Assembly (NCBI RefSeq): GCF_014633365.1
Contig: NC_068350.1
Span: 38,431,119 to 38,495,118, forward strand
Reading direction: 5' to 3'
Length of the DNA stretch: 64,000 nt
Origin: Diospyros lotus
Taxonomy: Eukaryota; Streptophyta; Magnoliopsida; Ericales; Ebenaceae
A program made the translations under genes and the position numbers. A model generated the notes under the pieces. That model did no database searches, was not told where the DNA came from, and saw nothing but the letters and a program-made list of their open reading frames with translations. Shown one piece after another: positions 1-10,481 of the stretch; within the stretch, counting starts at the first letter, position 1; each line of letters opens with the position of its first letter.

Positions 1-1563
1 AGGAGCAAAAATGGTTGACATGTTGAAAAAAGGTCGACCAATTTTTATGTAGTAGTTGTCAGCCGCACTTGGCCGAAAACTATCATTTGACCGATCAACA
101 AGTTATGAGGTCCAATCGACAACAATGACTAAAACAATTAATAGTTCCTGAATCGGTCGATAGTTTATCCTTTACTTTTAAAAGTTTTGCTTCATTTCTC
201 TAACATTTTAAAACCCATTTTGATAAAACAAATTTAATTGAATCCTATGATATAAATACTTAATTTTTCAAGTGTCATCAAAATATATTTGACATTGGAT
301 TAAGGACGTTTGAAATTGATTTTTATTTTTGCCCTTAAACAGCTTAATTATAAAATGATCGAGGACATAAAGATAAACAAAACAAAATATTTTTCTCATT
401 ATACGAGAATATTGTTTTTCATCATCAAAAGCCAAAACTAAGAGAAAAATAAAAATTTATTATCAATTAAAGGAGTATTTTTAATTAAAAATAAAATATA
501 ATAAATGCATTTTACCTAAAAATAATATGCATTTTATCCACCATAACCATTGTCTTCAGATCAATATATATTGAATATAGGGTAAATTGCACAAACTACT
601 CTTGAGGTTGGACAATAATTGGAAGAATCACTCATTTGTGTTTCATAAATAGCAATATCACCCCTATTATTAAATAAATATGTAAAATAACCAATATACC
701 ATACATTCTCTCATTCCTCCTCTTATTAAAAAAATAAGACTGCATTTTCTTTATTATTTTCAGGTTATTTTTAATTTTTAATTTTTTAAATAATAAAAAT
801 ATGTTTACTTTGTCATTTTCAAAAATAAATTTTTAAAAACAAGATTTTTTTTTAAAGGAAACCCAAAACAACAAAATATTATTTTGGTTGTTTTTAGGCA
901 AAACAATTTATAAGTGCAAAATATGAAAAACACAATCTATTTTTCATGTTTTCGCTCTAAAAAAAAGGGAGGGGAAAAAAGAAAAGAAGGAAAAAAAGAA
1001 AAAAAAATTCTTAAATTTTAAAAATAAAATTATATATTTTTTTAAAATTTAAAAAATATAGTATATCTATATTATAATTAAAAATATAAGATAATATATA
1101 GTATATTATTAAGTATATTACACATATTATGTATAACAATATTTAATATAAATTATCACTTAGATACCAGTAATTTATTAATTAAATTTATTATTTTATT
1201 TTAATAGTAAACTTTTATTAAAAAGAGTTAATTTTATTATTTAATAATCAAATTCATTGAATAAAATATCATAAAATAATTATTCTTAAAATTTTAAACT
1301 AAACGTGTTTTCTAATTTTTTATTTTAAGAAACAATTTTTTAAAATAAGAAAAAGAATAAGTTTTCAATTTTCTAAAAACAGATTATCAAAGTAGAAAAT
1401 TAAAAATGAATTTAAAACACAAAATTAAAAATTAAAAACTAAAAACGTAAAGAGAACAGCCCCTAAATTTTTGAACACCATAAACATAAACATCAATATG
1501 GGTTCTAGATGAACAATGAATAAAAAATTTGGGGCCAAAAAAGAAAGCAAAATATATGCCATT
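1..1563. other. AT-rich intergenic DNA, no gene seen
   Basis: This stretch is strongly AT-rich with poly-A and poly-T runs and short TA tracts. I see no coding region, RNA gene or bounded transposon in it. Confidence 0.6.
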
Positions 1564-2160
1564 ATGGGCCTGTTTGTTGCAGTTTAAAAGTTACAACTTT
1601 TAGCTTCTAATTTCAAAAAAGTTGAGATGTAGTGTTTGTTTCAATTTATGAAATTCTAACTTATAGCTTCTACTAGTTTTTAGAAGGGGTAGAAGCTGGC
1701 TTTTTCAAAGCTGGGATACCCTAACTTTTACAACTTCTGCTTAAATAATTACATCTTTGTGACAATTTTGCCCTTATTTTTAACAAAAAATTACCCTCTT
1801 GTCTACGCAATCATGGATTTTTCTTCTCCATCGCCATCTCCATTTTCAGATCTCTTCCTCTCTCTCACCATCTTCCTCTCTCTCTATACTCTAATTAATT
1901 TTTTTATAATACTTAAAACTTATATATATACACTAATTAATTTTTAAATTATCATTCTTTAACTACTAAGGGTATTATGGACAATTATACAAAAATAAGT
2001 TATTTTACATCTTATGATATCAAACACTACAACTATTTAACTACAACTTCTAAGAAGCTGCAACAAACAAGTCCACAAGTTATTTTAAGTTTTAGAAGTT
2101 ATAATATAAAAAGTTAGAAGTTATAATTTCTTTAATTAAGCTGCAACAAACAAGGCCCAT
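1564..2160 (+). mobile_element. 597 bp terminal-inverted-repeat MITE, family A copy 1
   Basis: The left end reads ATGGGCCTGTTTGTTGCAG and the right end is its near reverse complement (CTGCAACAAACAAGGCCCAT). The element is non-coding; an open frame of 62 codons inside it has no family signature. A second copy of the same family lies at 8296-8899 in opposite orientation, and the two match along most of their length, including the pyrimidine-rich middle. The terminal duplicated block (the CTGCAACAAACAAG motif occurs twice, at about 2056 and 2141) suggests a partly duplicated end. No clear target-site duplication is visible, so hAT-like versus Harbinger-like is undecided. Confidence 0.75.
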
Positions 2161-2511
2161 GTCATATCATTGACAATTGAAAGAGCCCAGATCTAAGTTT
2201 TCCAGTGGGTAGGAAAGGAGAGTTTCAGTAAAATCCCATTAAAAACCAAATCAGACTTAGATCGACCCTCAATTTGGGCTCATTAAACTTAGATTACACA
2301 TATGCACGAGTGCACAGTCACATGCATAGAGGATAGAGGAGAGATGGGGTGTGGAGAAACTTATCAGCGGGTGACAATGAAAGGATATCAACTATAAAAA
2401 AAGAGGGACGAAAAAGTATTCATGAAAGTGAGATGAAAGAGAAAAGAATTTTATATATAAGTGTATTTTGGTTGTTTTTTAATATTTAACTTAAGTTAGT
2501 TAGTGATAAAT
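2161..2511. other. Intergenic spacer
   Basis: No gene or bounded element is seen. A 16 bp palindrome, TAGTGATAAATCACTA, sits at its right edge (2501-2516) and overlaps the CACTA terminus that follows. Confidence 0.5.
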
Positions 2512-2775
2512 CACTATACAAAAATAATAGTTTAGAGACGAATTTTTTCGTTTCAAATTAGAGACGGATTTAGAGACGAAAAATAACTTCTCTCTAATTT
2601 GAGATGGATTTAGACACGGAAACTAATCTGTTTTAATTTGAGTCGGAAAAAAATTCGTCTCTATTTTAAGACAAAAAAATTCTTGTCTCTAAAATTCGTC
2701 TCAAATTAGAGATGAATTTTTTTCTATCTTTAAATCTGTATCAATTTAAGAGAGATTTTGAAATTTTTTTTTTGT
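2512..2775 (+). mobile_element. CACTA (En/Spm-like) transposon end with subterminal repeats
   Basis: The sequence starts CACTATACAAAAATAATAG, the form expected for a CACTA terminus. It is followed by many short direct and inverted copies of a subterminal motif around TTAGAGACGAATTTTT and its complement (for example near 2533, 2570, 2655, 2690 and 2700). Such arrays are the transposase-binding subterminal region of CACTA elements. No matching opposite terminus or transposase is visible nearby, so this is a truncated end or a very short derivative. Confidence 0.65.
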
Positions 2776-3120
2776 CTCAATTTGAAAGTACTCATCACAT
2801 TTTATTCTCAAACATTGGATGTAATTTTTACAATTATGCTACACTTACAAAATAACACATGTAATTTTTTCATTATATTAAATAAGAATGAAGATCCAAT
2901 AAAAAAACTCTACAAATACAAAGACAAGAGTAAGAATGTGAGTTATGAGTGAGCATTTGGTCCGAATAGACTAAACATTTTCCAAACGTTAAATCGGATC
3001 GACTAAATAGTTGTTCAAATCGAAAAAATTAAAAATAATAAAGTACAAATAGATAGAAGTAATTGAGAATGAGCAAAATTTCGATTAAACTAAAATAAGT
3101 ATATCGAACTGGTCAATTTG

Positions 3121-3341
3121 TGTAACATCCCGCATCGAGCGATAGGAAGGATCGAAATAACTTACCTATGGTCTACCCGAACTTCTCAAAGGTTACTCAT
3201 TCTTAAGCTTTCCCAACTCAAGCGCGCTTAATTCGGGAGTTCTTAGCTATATTCAGCTCATAAAGTATTCAACTGATGTTGTTTCATTCTTTACTTATCC
3301 TTGATATATACTACATTTCTATAAGCTCTTGGGATATTACA
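3121..3341 (-). repeat. Cassandra 3' LTR
   Basis: 221 bp copy of the LTR, downstream in element orientation. The 5S-derived block lies around 3180-3243. It has diverged clearly from the partner at 3569-3792, so the insertion is not recent. Confidence 0.88.
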
Positions 3342-3568
3342 TTTTCCCCCATTTGAGCATGTGACGTCATCGTCATGCGATCTTACAACTGGTCTCATCT
3401 CTCCCTCGTCCAGTGTCCCTGGTCCAGTACTCCCAACCTTGGGCTAGTGCACAGTTCCTAGTCCAGTATCTCCAGCCTTGGACTAATACATGGTCTCCAG
3501 TCTAGTACCCTTAGCCCTTGACTAGTACACAATCCTAACATACAACCTGGGTCGGCTCTGATACTACC

Positions 3569-3792
3569 TATAATATCCCGCATCGAGTAATAGAAAAGAT
3601 CAGAATAATTTACCCTAATGGCCTACGCAAACTTCCCAGGAGTTACCCATTCTTAAACTTCCCCATCTCAAACACGTTTAACCCAGGAGTTCTTTGCCTA
3701 TATTCAGCCAAAAAAGCATCCAACTGGTATTATTTCCTTTTTTACTTATTCTCGATATATACTATCCTTCTCTAGTCTCTTGAGGTATTACA
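3569..3792 (-). repeat. Cassandra 5' LTR with 5S rRNA-like segment
   Basis: 224 bp copy, upstream in element orientation. The 5S-like block lies at about 3623-3692 on the minus strand and includes the pol III internal-promoter region of 5S RNA in diverged form. Confidence 0.88.
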
Positions 3793-4114
3793 ATTTGAGC
3801 CAAAAATTACATTATTTTTTATATTTCGATCGATTAAGTTATTTTAATTTTTTTAATAAGGAGATCAAATTAAAATCATTAAAAACTTAAATTTGAAAAT
3901 TAAACTAAACTAATTTACAAATTAAATCAAACTGAATAATCAATTTAGGTCGAACATTTTAATTTACCTAAAATTTTGCTCATGGTAGTACAAAAATATT
4001 GTTAACAAAAATAAAAATATACAAATGCATGGACCACGCATCCTCCCCTGCCCCTGGGCTAAGCAAACTGTGGCACCCCCACGCCGAGTGTCGGGAAGGG
4101 AGAGAGTGAACGGT

Positions 4115-4343
4115 GCCAAAGAGAGAAAGCAGCTGTACGTTGTATTCCCGCAGATTCATGAACCCCACTCTCTCTCTCTCTCTCTCTCCTCACTGAAGGA
4201 AAAGGCAAAACCTCATTCTTCTTCTTCTTCTTTCTGCTTCTAATCTATATCATTCATCCCCAGTTTCAATGAATCCCTCTGAATCTCCTTCTCTCTCTCG
4301 GCCTCAGGTATATCTCTTGCTCCATAGATACGCACATTCTCTC

Positions 4344-4398
<55 letters not shown>

Positions 4399-5000
4399 GT
4401 ATGTAAAAGCTTTTACCCATTTATGGTTTTAGGTATATACCTGTGTATATTCGCAGAGTTATCACTGTTTATGTGTGTGAACTGGGGGAAGCCTACATTC
4501 TCTCATCGGTTCTCGGCGAAGCTCGTGTCTAGGGTTTATGTACTTGTCTGAGTACGATTTTGCTTTTGAGGGTTATAGATATTCTTATCTGATTTCTTAT
4601 TTCTTTTCTTTTGGGTGAATGCTGGAGTATTCGATTACGGATTTTTGCTGACCGGATTTTGTTTCCAGGTCGCACGTGTTCAGATCTGAATGTGGGTTTC
4701 TTGGTGATGGTTCATGAGTTCTTCGTTGTTCTAAGCACCTAGGTTTTGGCTGTCTTGTGGTCTTTATCTTCTGGTGTTTTCACTCGTCAATCCAAAGCTC
4801 CGCATTGCTAAATTTCCGGACTGTTTTTGGGTTAAAAAACTGAAATTGCTTTTGAGGAGTAGTGGGGAAGTAAAAGTTTTATCCGATCCCTTAGCCTGGG
4901 GGGTTTTGGGAATTTTGATTTTTGAACTTCTGTTTCTGATAGTTGTTTGGATAAATCTCCATTTTTTAGTTTTGGGATTGGTCTTTTCTGAACCCAGAAA
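4115..5000 (+). promoter_or_regulatory. MCTP copy 1 leader: exon 1, 5'UTR intron 4308-4668, second leader segment
   Basis: Homology with the leaders of copies 2 and 3 begins at about 4115 (GAGAGAAAGCAG). Exon 1 contains a (CT)n tract at 4168-4188 and ends CTCAG before a GTATAT donor at 4308. The intron carries a long (CT)n(AT)n microsatellite (4340-4398) and ends TTTCCAG at 4668. The splice sites are conserved in sequence and position in all three copies. The remaining 332 nt of leader run without break to the ATG at 5001. No clear TATA box is seen. Exon 1 start is inferred from homology, not from a mapped transcript. Confidence 0.7.
4269..4689 (+). CDS. Upstream ORF of MCTP copy 1, spliced across the 5'UTR intron (19 codons)
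   Basis: The frame is 4269-4307 joined to 4669-4689. Translated it gives MNPSESPSLSRPQVARVQI and a TGA. The exon 1 part is 13 codons, so the intron falls between codons. Copy 2 has the same peptide with a few changes and the same splice phase. It could act as a translational brake on the main ORF, which starts about 310 nt downstream. Its existence depends on the inferred splice; without splicing the frame runs into the intron and ends differently. Confidence 0.45.
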
Positions 5001-7331
5001 ATGCAGAGACCTCCTCACGAAGATTTTTCACTAAAGGAGACCAAACCCCACCTCGGCGGTGGGAAGGTCACCGGGGATAAACTCACAGCCACTTATGATC
5101 TGGTCGAGCAGATGCAATATCTCTATGTTCGGGTTGTCAAGGCAAAGGATTTGCCTGCAAAAGATGTTACGGGGAGTTGTGATCCATATGTTGAAGTTAG
5201 GCTTGGAAACTATAAGGGTACGACTAGGCATTTTGAGAAAAAATCAAATCCGGAATGGAATCAGGTGTTTGCTTTCTCCAAAGAACGGATTCAAGCTTCG
5301 GTCCTTGAGGTCACAGTCAAGGATAAGGATGTGGTCAAAGATGATTTTATGGGTCGGGTGTTGTTTGATCTCAATGAGGTCCCAAAACGGGTACCGCCGG
5401 ACAGCCCTCTAGCACCACAGTGGTACAGGTTGGAAGAGAGGAATGGGATGAAAGTTAAGGGGGAGCTGATGTTGGCAGTTTGGTGGGGTACCCAAGCTGA
5501 TGAAGCATTTCCTGAAGCTTGGCATTCGGATGCTGCAGCAGTTAGTGGTGCTGATGGTCTTGCAAACATGCGGTCAAAGGTGTATCTTTCACCTAAGCTG
5601 TGGTATCTGAGGGTCAATGTCATTGAAGCTCAGGACTTGCTGCCAAGCGACAGGAGCAGGTTCCCTGAAGTTTTTGTGAAGGCTATACTTGGGAATCAGG
5701 CTTTGAGAACTCGAATCTCTATGAGTAAGACCATCAATCCATTGTGGAATGAGGATTTGATGTTTGTAGCAGCCGAACCATTTGAGGAACCCTTGATTTT
5801 GAGCGTGGAAGATAGACTTGCACCAAACAAGGATGAAGTTCTGGGCAGGTGTGCAATTCCTTTACAGTGTGTGGAGAAGAGGCTAGATCATGTTCATAGG
5901 CCTCTGTACTCCAAGTGGTATAATCTTGAGAAGCATGTTATCGTGGAGGGGGAGAAGAAGAAGGAAATCAAGTTTGCCAGCAGGATTCATATGAGGATCT
6001 GTTTGGAAGGTGGTTATCATGTTCTGGATGAATCAACTTACTACAGTAGTGATCTGAGGCCTACAGCAAAACAGTTGTGGAAGCCCAGCATTGGGGTTCT
6101 GGAATTAGGGATTCTGAATGCTCATGGGTTGACGCCTATGAAGACAAAAGATGGTCGGGCATCGACTGATGCCTATTGTGTAGCCAAATACGGACAGAAG
6201 TGGGTTCGGACAAGGACAATCATTGATAGCTTTTTTCCCAAATGGAATGAGCAATACACCTGGGAGGTTTTTGATCCATGTACTGTTGTTACCATTGGGG
6301 TATTTGACAATGGTCACTTGCATGGGGGAGATAAGTCTGGAGGGGCAAAGGATTCTAGGATCGGAAAGGTAAGAATTCGTCTTTCTACCCTTGAAACTGA
6401 TAGGGTTTACACCCATTCCTATCCGCTTTTGGTTTTACATCCCACTGGAGTGAAGAAGATGGGTGAAATTCATTTGGCTGTGAGATTCTCATGCTCGTCT
6501 CTCCTGAATATGATGCATATGTATTCCCATCCTCTGTTGCCAAAAATGCATTATCTTCATCCTTTGACTGTCATTCAGCTTGACAGCTTGAGGCACCAGG
6601 CCACGCAGATTGTGTCCATGAGACTAAGTCGTGCTGAGCCACCATTGAGGAAAGAGGTGGTGGAGTACATGCTGGATGTTGGTTCCCACATGTGGAGCAT
6701 GAGAAGAAGCAAGGCCAATTTCTTCAGAATTATGGGAGTGTTGAGTGGTTTAATTGCTGTGGGAAAATGGTTTGATCAGATATGTAACTGGAGGAACCCG
6801 ATCACCACAGTTCTCATTCACATCTTATTTCTAATACTGGTGCTGTACCCAGAACTGATTTTACCCACCATTTTCCTTTACCTCTTCCTGATCGGGGTGT
6901 GGTACTACAGATGGAGATCGAGGCATCCTACACACATGGACACTCGGCTCTCCTGTGCTGACAATGCGCATCCTGACGAACTGGATGAAGAATTTGACAC
7001 ATTTCCAACTTCCCGTCCTAATGATATGGTGAGGATGAGGTATGATCGTCTAAGAAGTATTGCAGGGAGGATTCAGACGGTGGTGGGTGATTTGGCCACC
7101 CAAGGGGAGAGGCTGCAGTCGTTGCTGAGCTGGAGGGACCCGAGAGCGACTGCTCTGTTTGTGATTTTCTGCTTGGTTGCTGCCATAGTTCTCTACGTTA
7201 CACCGTTCCAAGTTGTGGCCCTTCTTTCAGGATTTTATGTGTTAAGACACCCAAGGTTTCGCCATAAGCTTCCATCTGTGCCCCTCAATTTCTTCAGAAG
7301 GCTACCTGCAAGGACTGACTCCATGTTATGA
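5001..7331 (+). CDS. MCTP4-like: MCTP copy 1: multiple C2 domain and transmembrane region protein (MCTP3/4 type)
   Basis: The 776-residue protein matches the Arabidopsis MCTP3/MCTP4 (FTIP3/FTIP4) group along its whole length, from the MQ-RPP-EDFSLKET start to the RLPARTD-ML end. It has three C2 domains at about 39-145, 200-310 and 363-480. The first keeps the acidic calcium-site residues (D55, D61, D108, D110, D115) and the third several of them (D384, D390, D425, D436). In the second the usual Asp before Pro-Tyr is Glu223, so calcium binding there is doubtful. A hydrophobic segment (574-590), a long double membrane segment (601-636) and another (717-748) lie in the C-terminal PRT_C region (about 621-776). 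Family members anchor in the ER by this end and work at plasmodesmata and in trafficking of mobile regulators. The coding region is one exon, as usual for the family. Confidence 0.96.
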   Translation: MQRPPHEDFSLKETKPHLGGGKVTGDKLTATYDLVEQMQYLYVRVVKAKDLPAKDVTGSCDPYVEVRLGNYKGTTRHFEKKSNPEWNQVFAFSKERIQASVLEVTVKDKDVVKDDFMGRVLFDLNEVPKRVPPDSPLAPQWYRLEERNGMKVKGELMLAVWWGTQADEAFPEAWHSDAAAVSGADGLANMRSKVYLSPKLWYLRVNVIEAQDLLPSDRSRFPEVFVKAILGNQALRTRISMSKTINPLWNEDLMFVAAEPFEEPLILSVEDRLAPNKDEVLGRCAIPLQCVEKRLDHVHRPLYSKWYNLEKHVIVEGEKKKEIKFASRIHMRICLEGGYHVLDESTYYSSDLRPTAKQLWKPSIGVLELGILNAHGLTPMKTKDGRASTDAYCVAKYGQKWVRTRTIIDSFFPKWNEQYTWEVFDPCTVVTIGVFDNGHLHGGDKSGGAKDSRIGKVRIRLSTLETDRVYTHSYPLLVLHPTGVKKMGEIHLAVRFSCSSLLNMMHMYSHPLLPKMHYLHPLTVIQLDSLRHQATQIVSMRLSRAEPPLRKEVVEYMLDVGSHMWSMRRSKANFFRIMGVLSGLIAVGKWFDQICNWRNPITTVLIHILFLILVLYPELILPTIFLYLFLIGVWYYRWRSRHPTHMDTRLSCADNAHPDELDEEFDTFPTSRPNDMVRMRYDRLRSIAGRIQTVVGDLATQGERLQSLLSWRDPRATALFVIFCLVAAIVLYVTPFQVVALLSGFYVLRHPRFRHKLPSVPLNFFRRLPARTDSML

Positions 7332-7740
7332 GCAATGCCAGCTTCAGTTCCCGTTCCCTTCCAAGGGGTGGTTGAATGTCAGCCACTGGTATGATTTTCA
7401 TCCCATCCCTCTGAACCTATTAGATCATTTGGATTTGTATATTTTTCCTGTTGAAGGGTTCCTGTCTCTGTTGGATTTTTATAACTTTGTAGGCTGGAAT
7501 GTGGGTTTAATTTTATCATGCTCAATTTACTGCTTTGATTCTGTGGTGGCTTGGCATTGCTAGATACCATTTACATGTCTCTATAGCCTTTCACTACCAC
7601 CCCGACAACTACTACTACTTAATGGTGAAGTTCCAATCCATTAGTGCTAAAGCTAACCCTTTTGATGGAATGATTCCTGGATTCTCTTGCAGCTGGGCAG
7701 AATCTATATAATATTTGTGACCCTTGTGACATGCCCTTCT
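7332..7740 (+). other. MCTP copy 1 3'UTR and downstream flank shared with copy 3
   Basis: Sequence after the stop matches the downstream flanks of the other copies, for example the segments around TGTGGGTTTAATTTTATCA (about 7501), GGTGGCTTGGCATTGCTAGA (about 7543) and TTTTGATGGAATGATTCC (about 7660). The duplicated unit therefore extends at least 400 bp past the stop. I cannot place the poly(A) site. Confidence 0.6.
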
Positions 7741-8295
7741 GCTGGACCTCTGTTTTTTTTTTTTTTAATGCCTTTTTAATCCCTGTTCACGTGAATGTGC
7801 ATATGAGGCAGTTCTTTATGATTTAATATTAGAAGAAAGGACAGAACAGGGGGCACAGAGCTCACTTATTATGGTGACAAATCAACAAAAATTCTGCACA
7901 TATATTTAATTTGTTGCTTGGTTTGGCAGTATCATTGTCTTGGGGTTTGGAATTTGGGGATAGGCAAAGTGGTAGTTGAACCATATTTATTATAACGTGG
8001 ATGTGTGATATCTGGACATTGGTCCCAATTCATTTTTAAACCATGGAAATAAATTCGTCTCTAATTTATCAGCAAATCGTAAACTGATATTTGAATAAAA
8101 TCATAAGGATATAAACTATTCCAAATTTTATTTTAGCCATATTTTACCTAATTAAAGGAAAGTGTCCTTCTATGATAGGGAATGTTGTTTTGCCAAAGAA
8201 AAAGAGTGGAAATATAGCCTTTTTTTGCTATGGAAATGTTATTTAAATATTTAAATTTGATGTTTATGATGACACATTATACTAATGTCTTATAT
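7741..8295. other. AT-rich intergenic DNA
   Basis: No gene or element is seen between the copy 1 flank and the MITE that begins near 8296. Confidence 0.5.
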
Positions 8296-8899
8296 TGCCC
8301 CGTTTGTTGTGACTTAATTAAAGAAATTATAATTTCTAATTTCTTAGATTATAGTTTCTAAAACTTAGAATAAGTTGTGAACTTGTTTGTTACAATTTCT
8401 CAAAAGTTGTAGTTAAACAGTTGTGGTGTTTGATACCATAAGTTGTAAAATAATTTATTTTTGTATAATTGTCCATAATATTCTTAATAGTTATATAATG
8501 ATAATTTAAAAATTAATTAGTATATATGTATAAGTTTCATGTGTTATAAAAAAATTAATTAGTGTATAGAGAGAAAGCGAGATGGCGAGAGAGAAGAAGA
8601 GATTTGAAAATAGAGATGGCGATAGAGAAAAGAGACCCTTGATTGCGTGGACAGAAGAGTAATTTTTTGTTAAAAATAGGGCCAAAATTGTCAACAAAAA
8701 AAAAAAAAAATATAACTGTTTAATCAGAAGTTGTAAAAGCTGGGGTACTCTAGCTTTGAAAAAATCAACTTCTGTCCCTTCTAAAAGCTAGTAAAAACTA
8801 TAAGCTAGAATTCTAAAAGCTAAAACAAACATTACATACCCACTTTTATGAAACTAGAAGCTAAAAGTTGCAGCTTTTAAACTGCAACAAACAAGCTCA
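8296..8899 (-). mobile_element. MITE family A copy 2, inverted relative to copy 1
   Basis: The right end (TTTAAACTGCAACAAACAAG) and most of the interior are the reverse complement of the element at 1564-2160, with the same order of motifs and the same purine/pyrimidine-rich centre. It is about 604 bp. The left terminus is degraded (CCCCGTTTGTTG). It is non-coding. Confidence 0.72.
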
Positions 8900-10299
8900 T
8901 TATATGTTATATTAATATAAAATAATAATAATAAAAATAAAAATAAATTTAAATATCTAAATAACATTTTCAATTCAATAGCCCAAGTGATAATTTTGTT
9001 CTTGAAAGTTGAAAGATAAAAGTTGGAAGTATTTAGTGAGTTTTTAAATTCACTTTTAGTGTTAATTTTGTATAAATAAGATTTAATATGTAATATTTTA
9101 ATATTTATTAAATAAATTAAAATTTAACACTTCACCTCAATTTAAAAACTTATTGAGTCGGTAGGGGTGATAACTCAAACCGAATAGATTGAATCTATAT
9201 CAAAAATTGAATCAAACCGACTTAATAAGTTTTCAAACTAAACAAATTAAAAAATTAAAAAAATCGAACGGATTGGAAAAAAAATAGAGAAGACAAAACA
9301 AATTAAAAAATAAAATCAAAAAATAGAAATAACAAACAGCAAAAAAAGACGTTATTTTTGATATTTTGGTTAGTTTGATTATTTTATTTTTTTTAATATA
9401 AATACTGAATCAGGTTAAAATAATTAAAATTATTAAACTTGAAAATCAAATCAAATCAAATAAATCTATAATTTAAACTAAATTGAATAAAAAAATTCAA
9501 TCAATTTATTTTAATTAATTATTTAAATTTAATCAAAATGTTACTGTCCTTTCTCCCTGGCTATGGTAGTTATATGAATACATGTGGTAATTGGGGGGTT
9601 GGTAATATATGTGGTCACCATACCAACGGCTATGGCCCAGAGATAGGGTACTTACTACTACTGGTGACACCCAGCTGTAAACGCACTCTCCTCTCTGTGG
9701 GTACGGAAATTTCTCGTACTGTTGGTATAGCTTTTCACATGGGATAAGTCAGTCTGCTTCCAATTTTTATTTTTTTCACAACATTTATTTGAAGCAAATT
9801 AATTTTTCAAACTAATGACAAGAAAGTGTTCCATTTGTGGGTTGAGTTTTGTAAATTTAGATTAATGAGAATGTTTTATGATCGAAAAATAGTTTTAATG
9901 GTCTTTGTGGCTTTAAGTTTTTTTGTATCGATATATCTTTCGACACAAATTACGTCAATTAGACATTAATTGAATTAGATTAAACTAATTAAAACATAAG
10001 TTAAGTTAAATTTAATTCAAATAAAAAATAAAAAACAAGTAGAGTGATTGTCAACGACAATTGTAGAGGCTAGAATTTCGTTGGCTAAAGTTAATGGGTT
10101 CGAATCTAGAATTTATTGACAACATATGCGAACCTATCTATTATTGATTGGAAAGAGAAAGAGAGAGATAACGAAAATAAAAAATAATAAAATATAACCA
10201 ATTACTAACTATCATATTTGGGTATAAAGATAGTGAGGATCCAATGATGGTCCTTGATGTAACATGTTCTGGATCAAAGTACTACGATGACTCAATAAT
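8900..10299. other. Intergenic DNA with an AT-rich family B unit and a small GC-richer island
   Basis: About 9166-9537 resembles the family B AT-rich repeats (it starts near AGGGGTGATAACTCAAACCG). A 220 bp island at about 9538-9760 is distinctly less AT-rich and holds an open frame of 69 codons on the plus strand. I do not recognise that frame and do not claim it as a gene. The remainder is AT-rich without features. Confidence 0.45.
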
Positions 10300-10481
10300 G
10301 GAGTGCGATTTTGTTCACCCCCTTTAACGGGGGTGAACATCACCCTCACAAAACTGTGAGGGTGAAAAAAGCAACGAAACGGCATTAAAATATTGATTAC
10401 CGTTCCGTTGCTTTTTCACCCTCACAAAAATTGTGAAGGTGATGTTTACCCCGTTAAAGGGGGTGAACAAAATCGCACTCC
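10300..10481. mobile_element. 182 bp foldback MITE made of nested hairpins
   Basis: Ends GGAGTGCG and CGCACTCC begin two arms of about 80 bp (10300-10378 and 10403-10481) that are near-perfect reverse complements. The element is bounded by a direct repeat CAATAAT at 10293-10299 and 10482-10488. Each arm also holds two internal hairpins: GTTCACCCCC with GGGGGTGAAC (10312-10337) and TCACCCTCACA with TGTGAGGGTGA (10340-10365), with diverged counterparts in the other arm. It is non-coding. The 7-8 bp duplication would suit a hAT- or Mutator-related MITE, but I do not recognise the family. Confidence 0.85.

Larger units (their letters stand above)
3121..3792 (-). mobile_element. Intact Cassandra TRIM retrotransposon
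   Basis: Two LTRs (3121-3341 and 3569-3792, TG/TA to CA ends) flank an internal domain of about 227 bp. A 5 bp target-site duplication ATTTG is present at 3116-3120 and 3793-3797. On the minus strand, just inside the 5' LTR, lies a primer binding site that matches initiator tRNA-Met with one mismatch (GTATCAGAGCC, 3554-3566). A purine-rich tract (minus strand AATGGGGGAAAA, 3342-3353) precedes the 3' LTR. Each LTR carries, on the minus strand, a 5S rRNA-like segment (AGAACTCC, then AAGCGCGCTTG, then GGGTAACTCCTGGGAAG in the better copy), the defining trait of Cassandra. The element has no coding capacity and depends on other elements for movement. Confidence 0.92.
3070..3982. repeat. AT-rich TIR repeat (family B), interrupted by a Cassandra TRIM
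   Basis: The left end TGAGCAAAATTT and right end AAATTTTGCTCA form a terminal inverted repeat. Without the inserted Cassandra element the unit is about 240 bp. Related AT-rich units, with GGTTC/CGGTT motifs inside and (T)GAGTAAAATTT-type ends, recur near 9.2, 43.5, 44.1, 57.2, 60.1, 61.4-62.0 and 62.4 kb, so this is a dispersed MITE-like family. Confidence 0.55.

Noticed and set aside
1759..1947. 62-codon frame and its relative at 8506-8697, which look alike
   Set aside because: The similarity is explained by the shared MITE; the frames are in pyrimidine-rich, low-complexity DNA.
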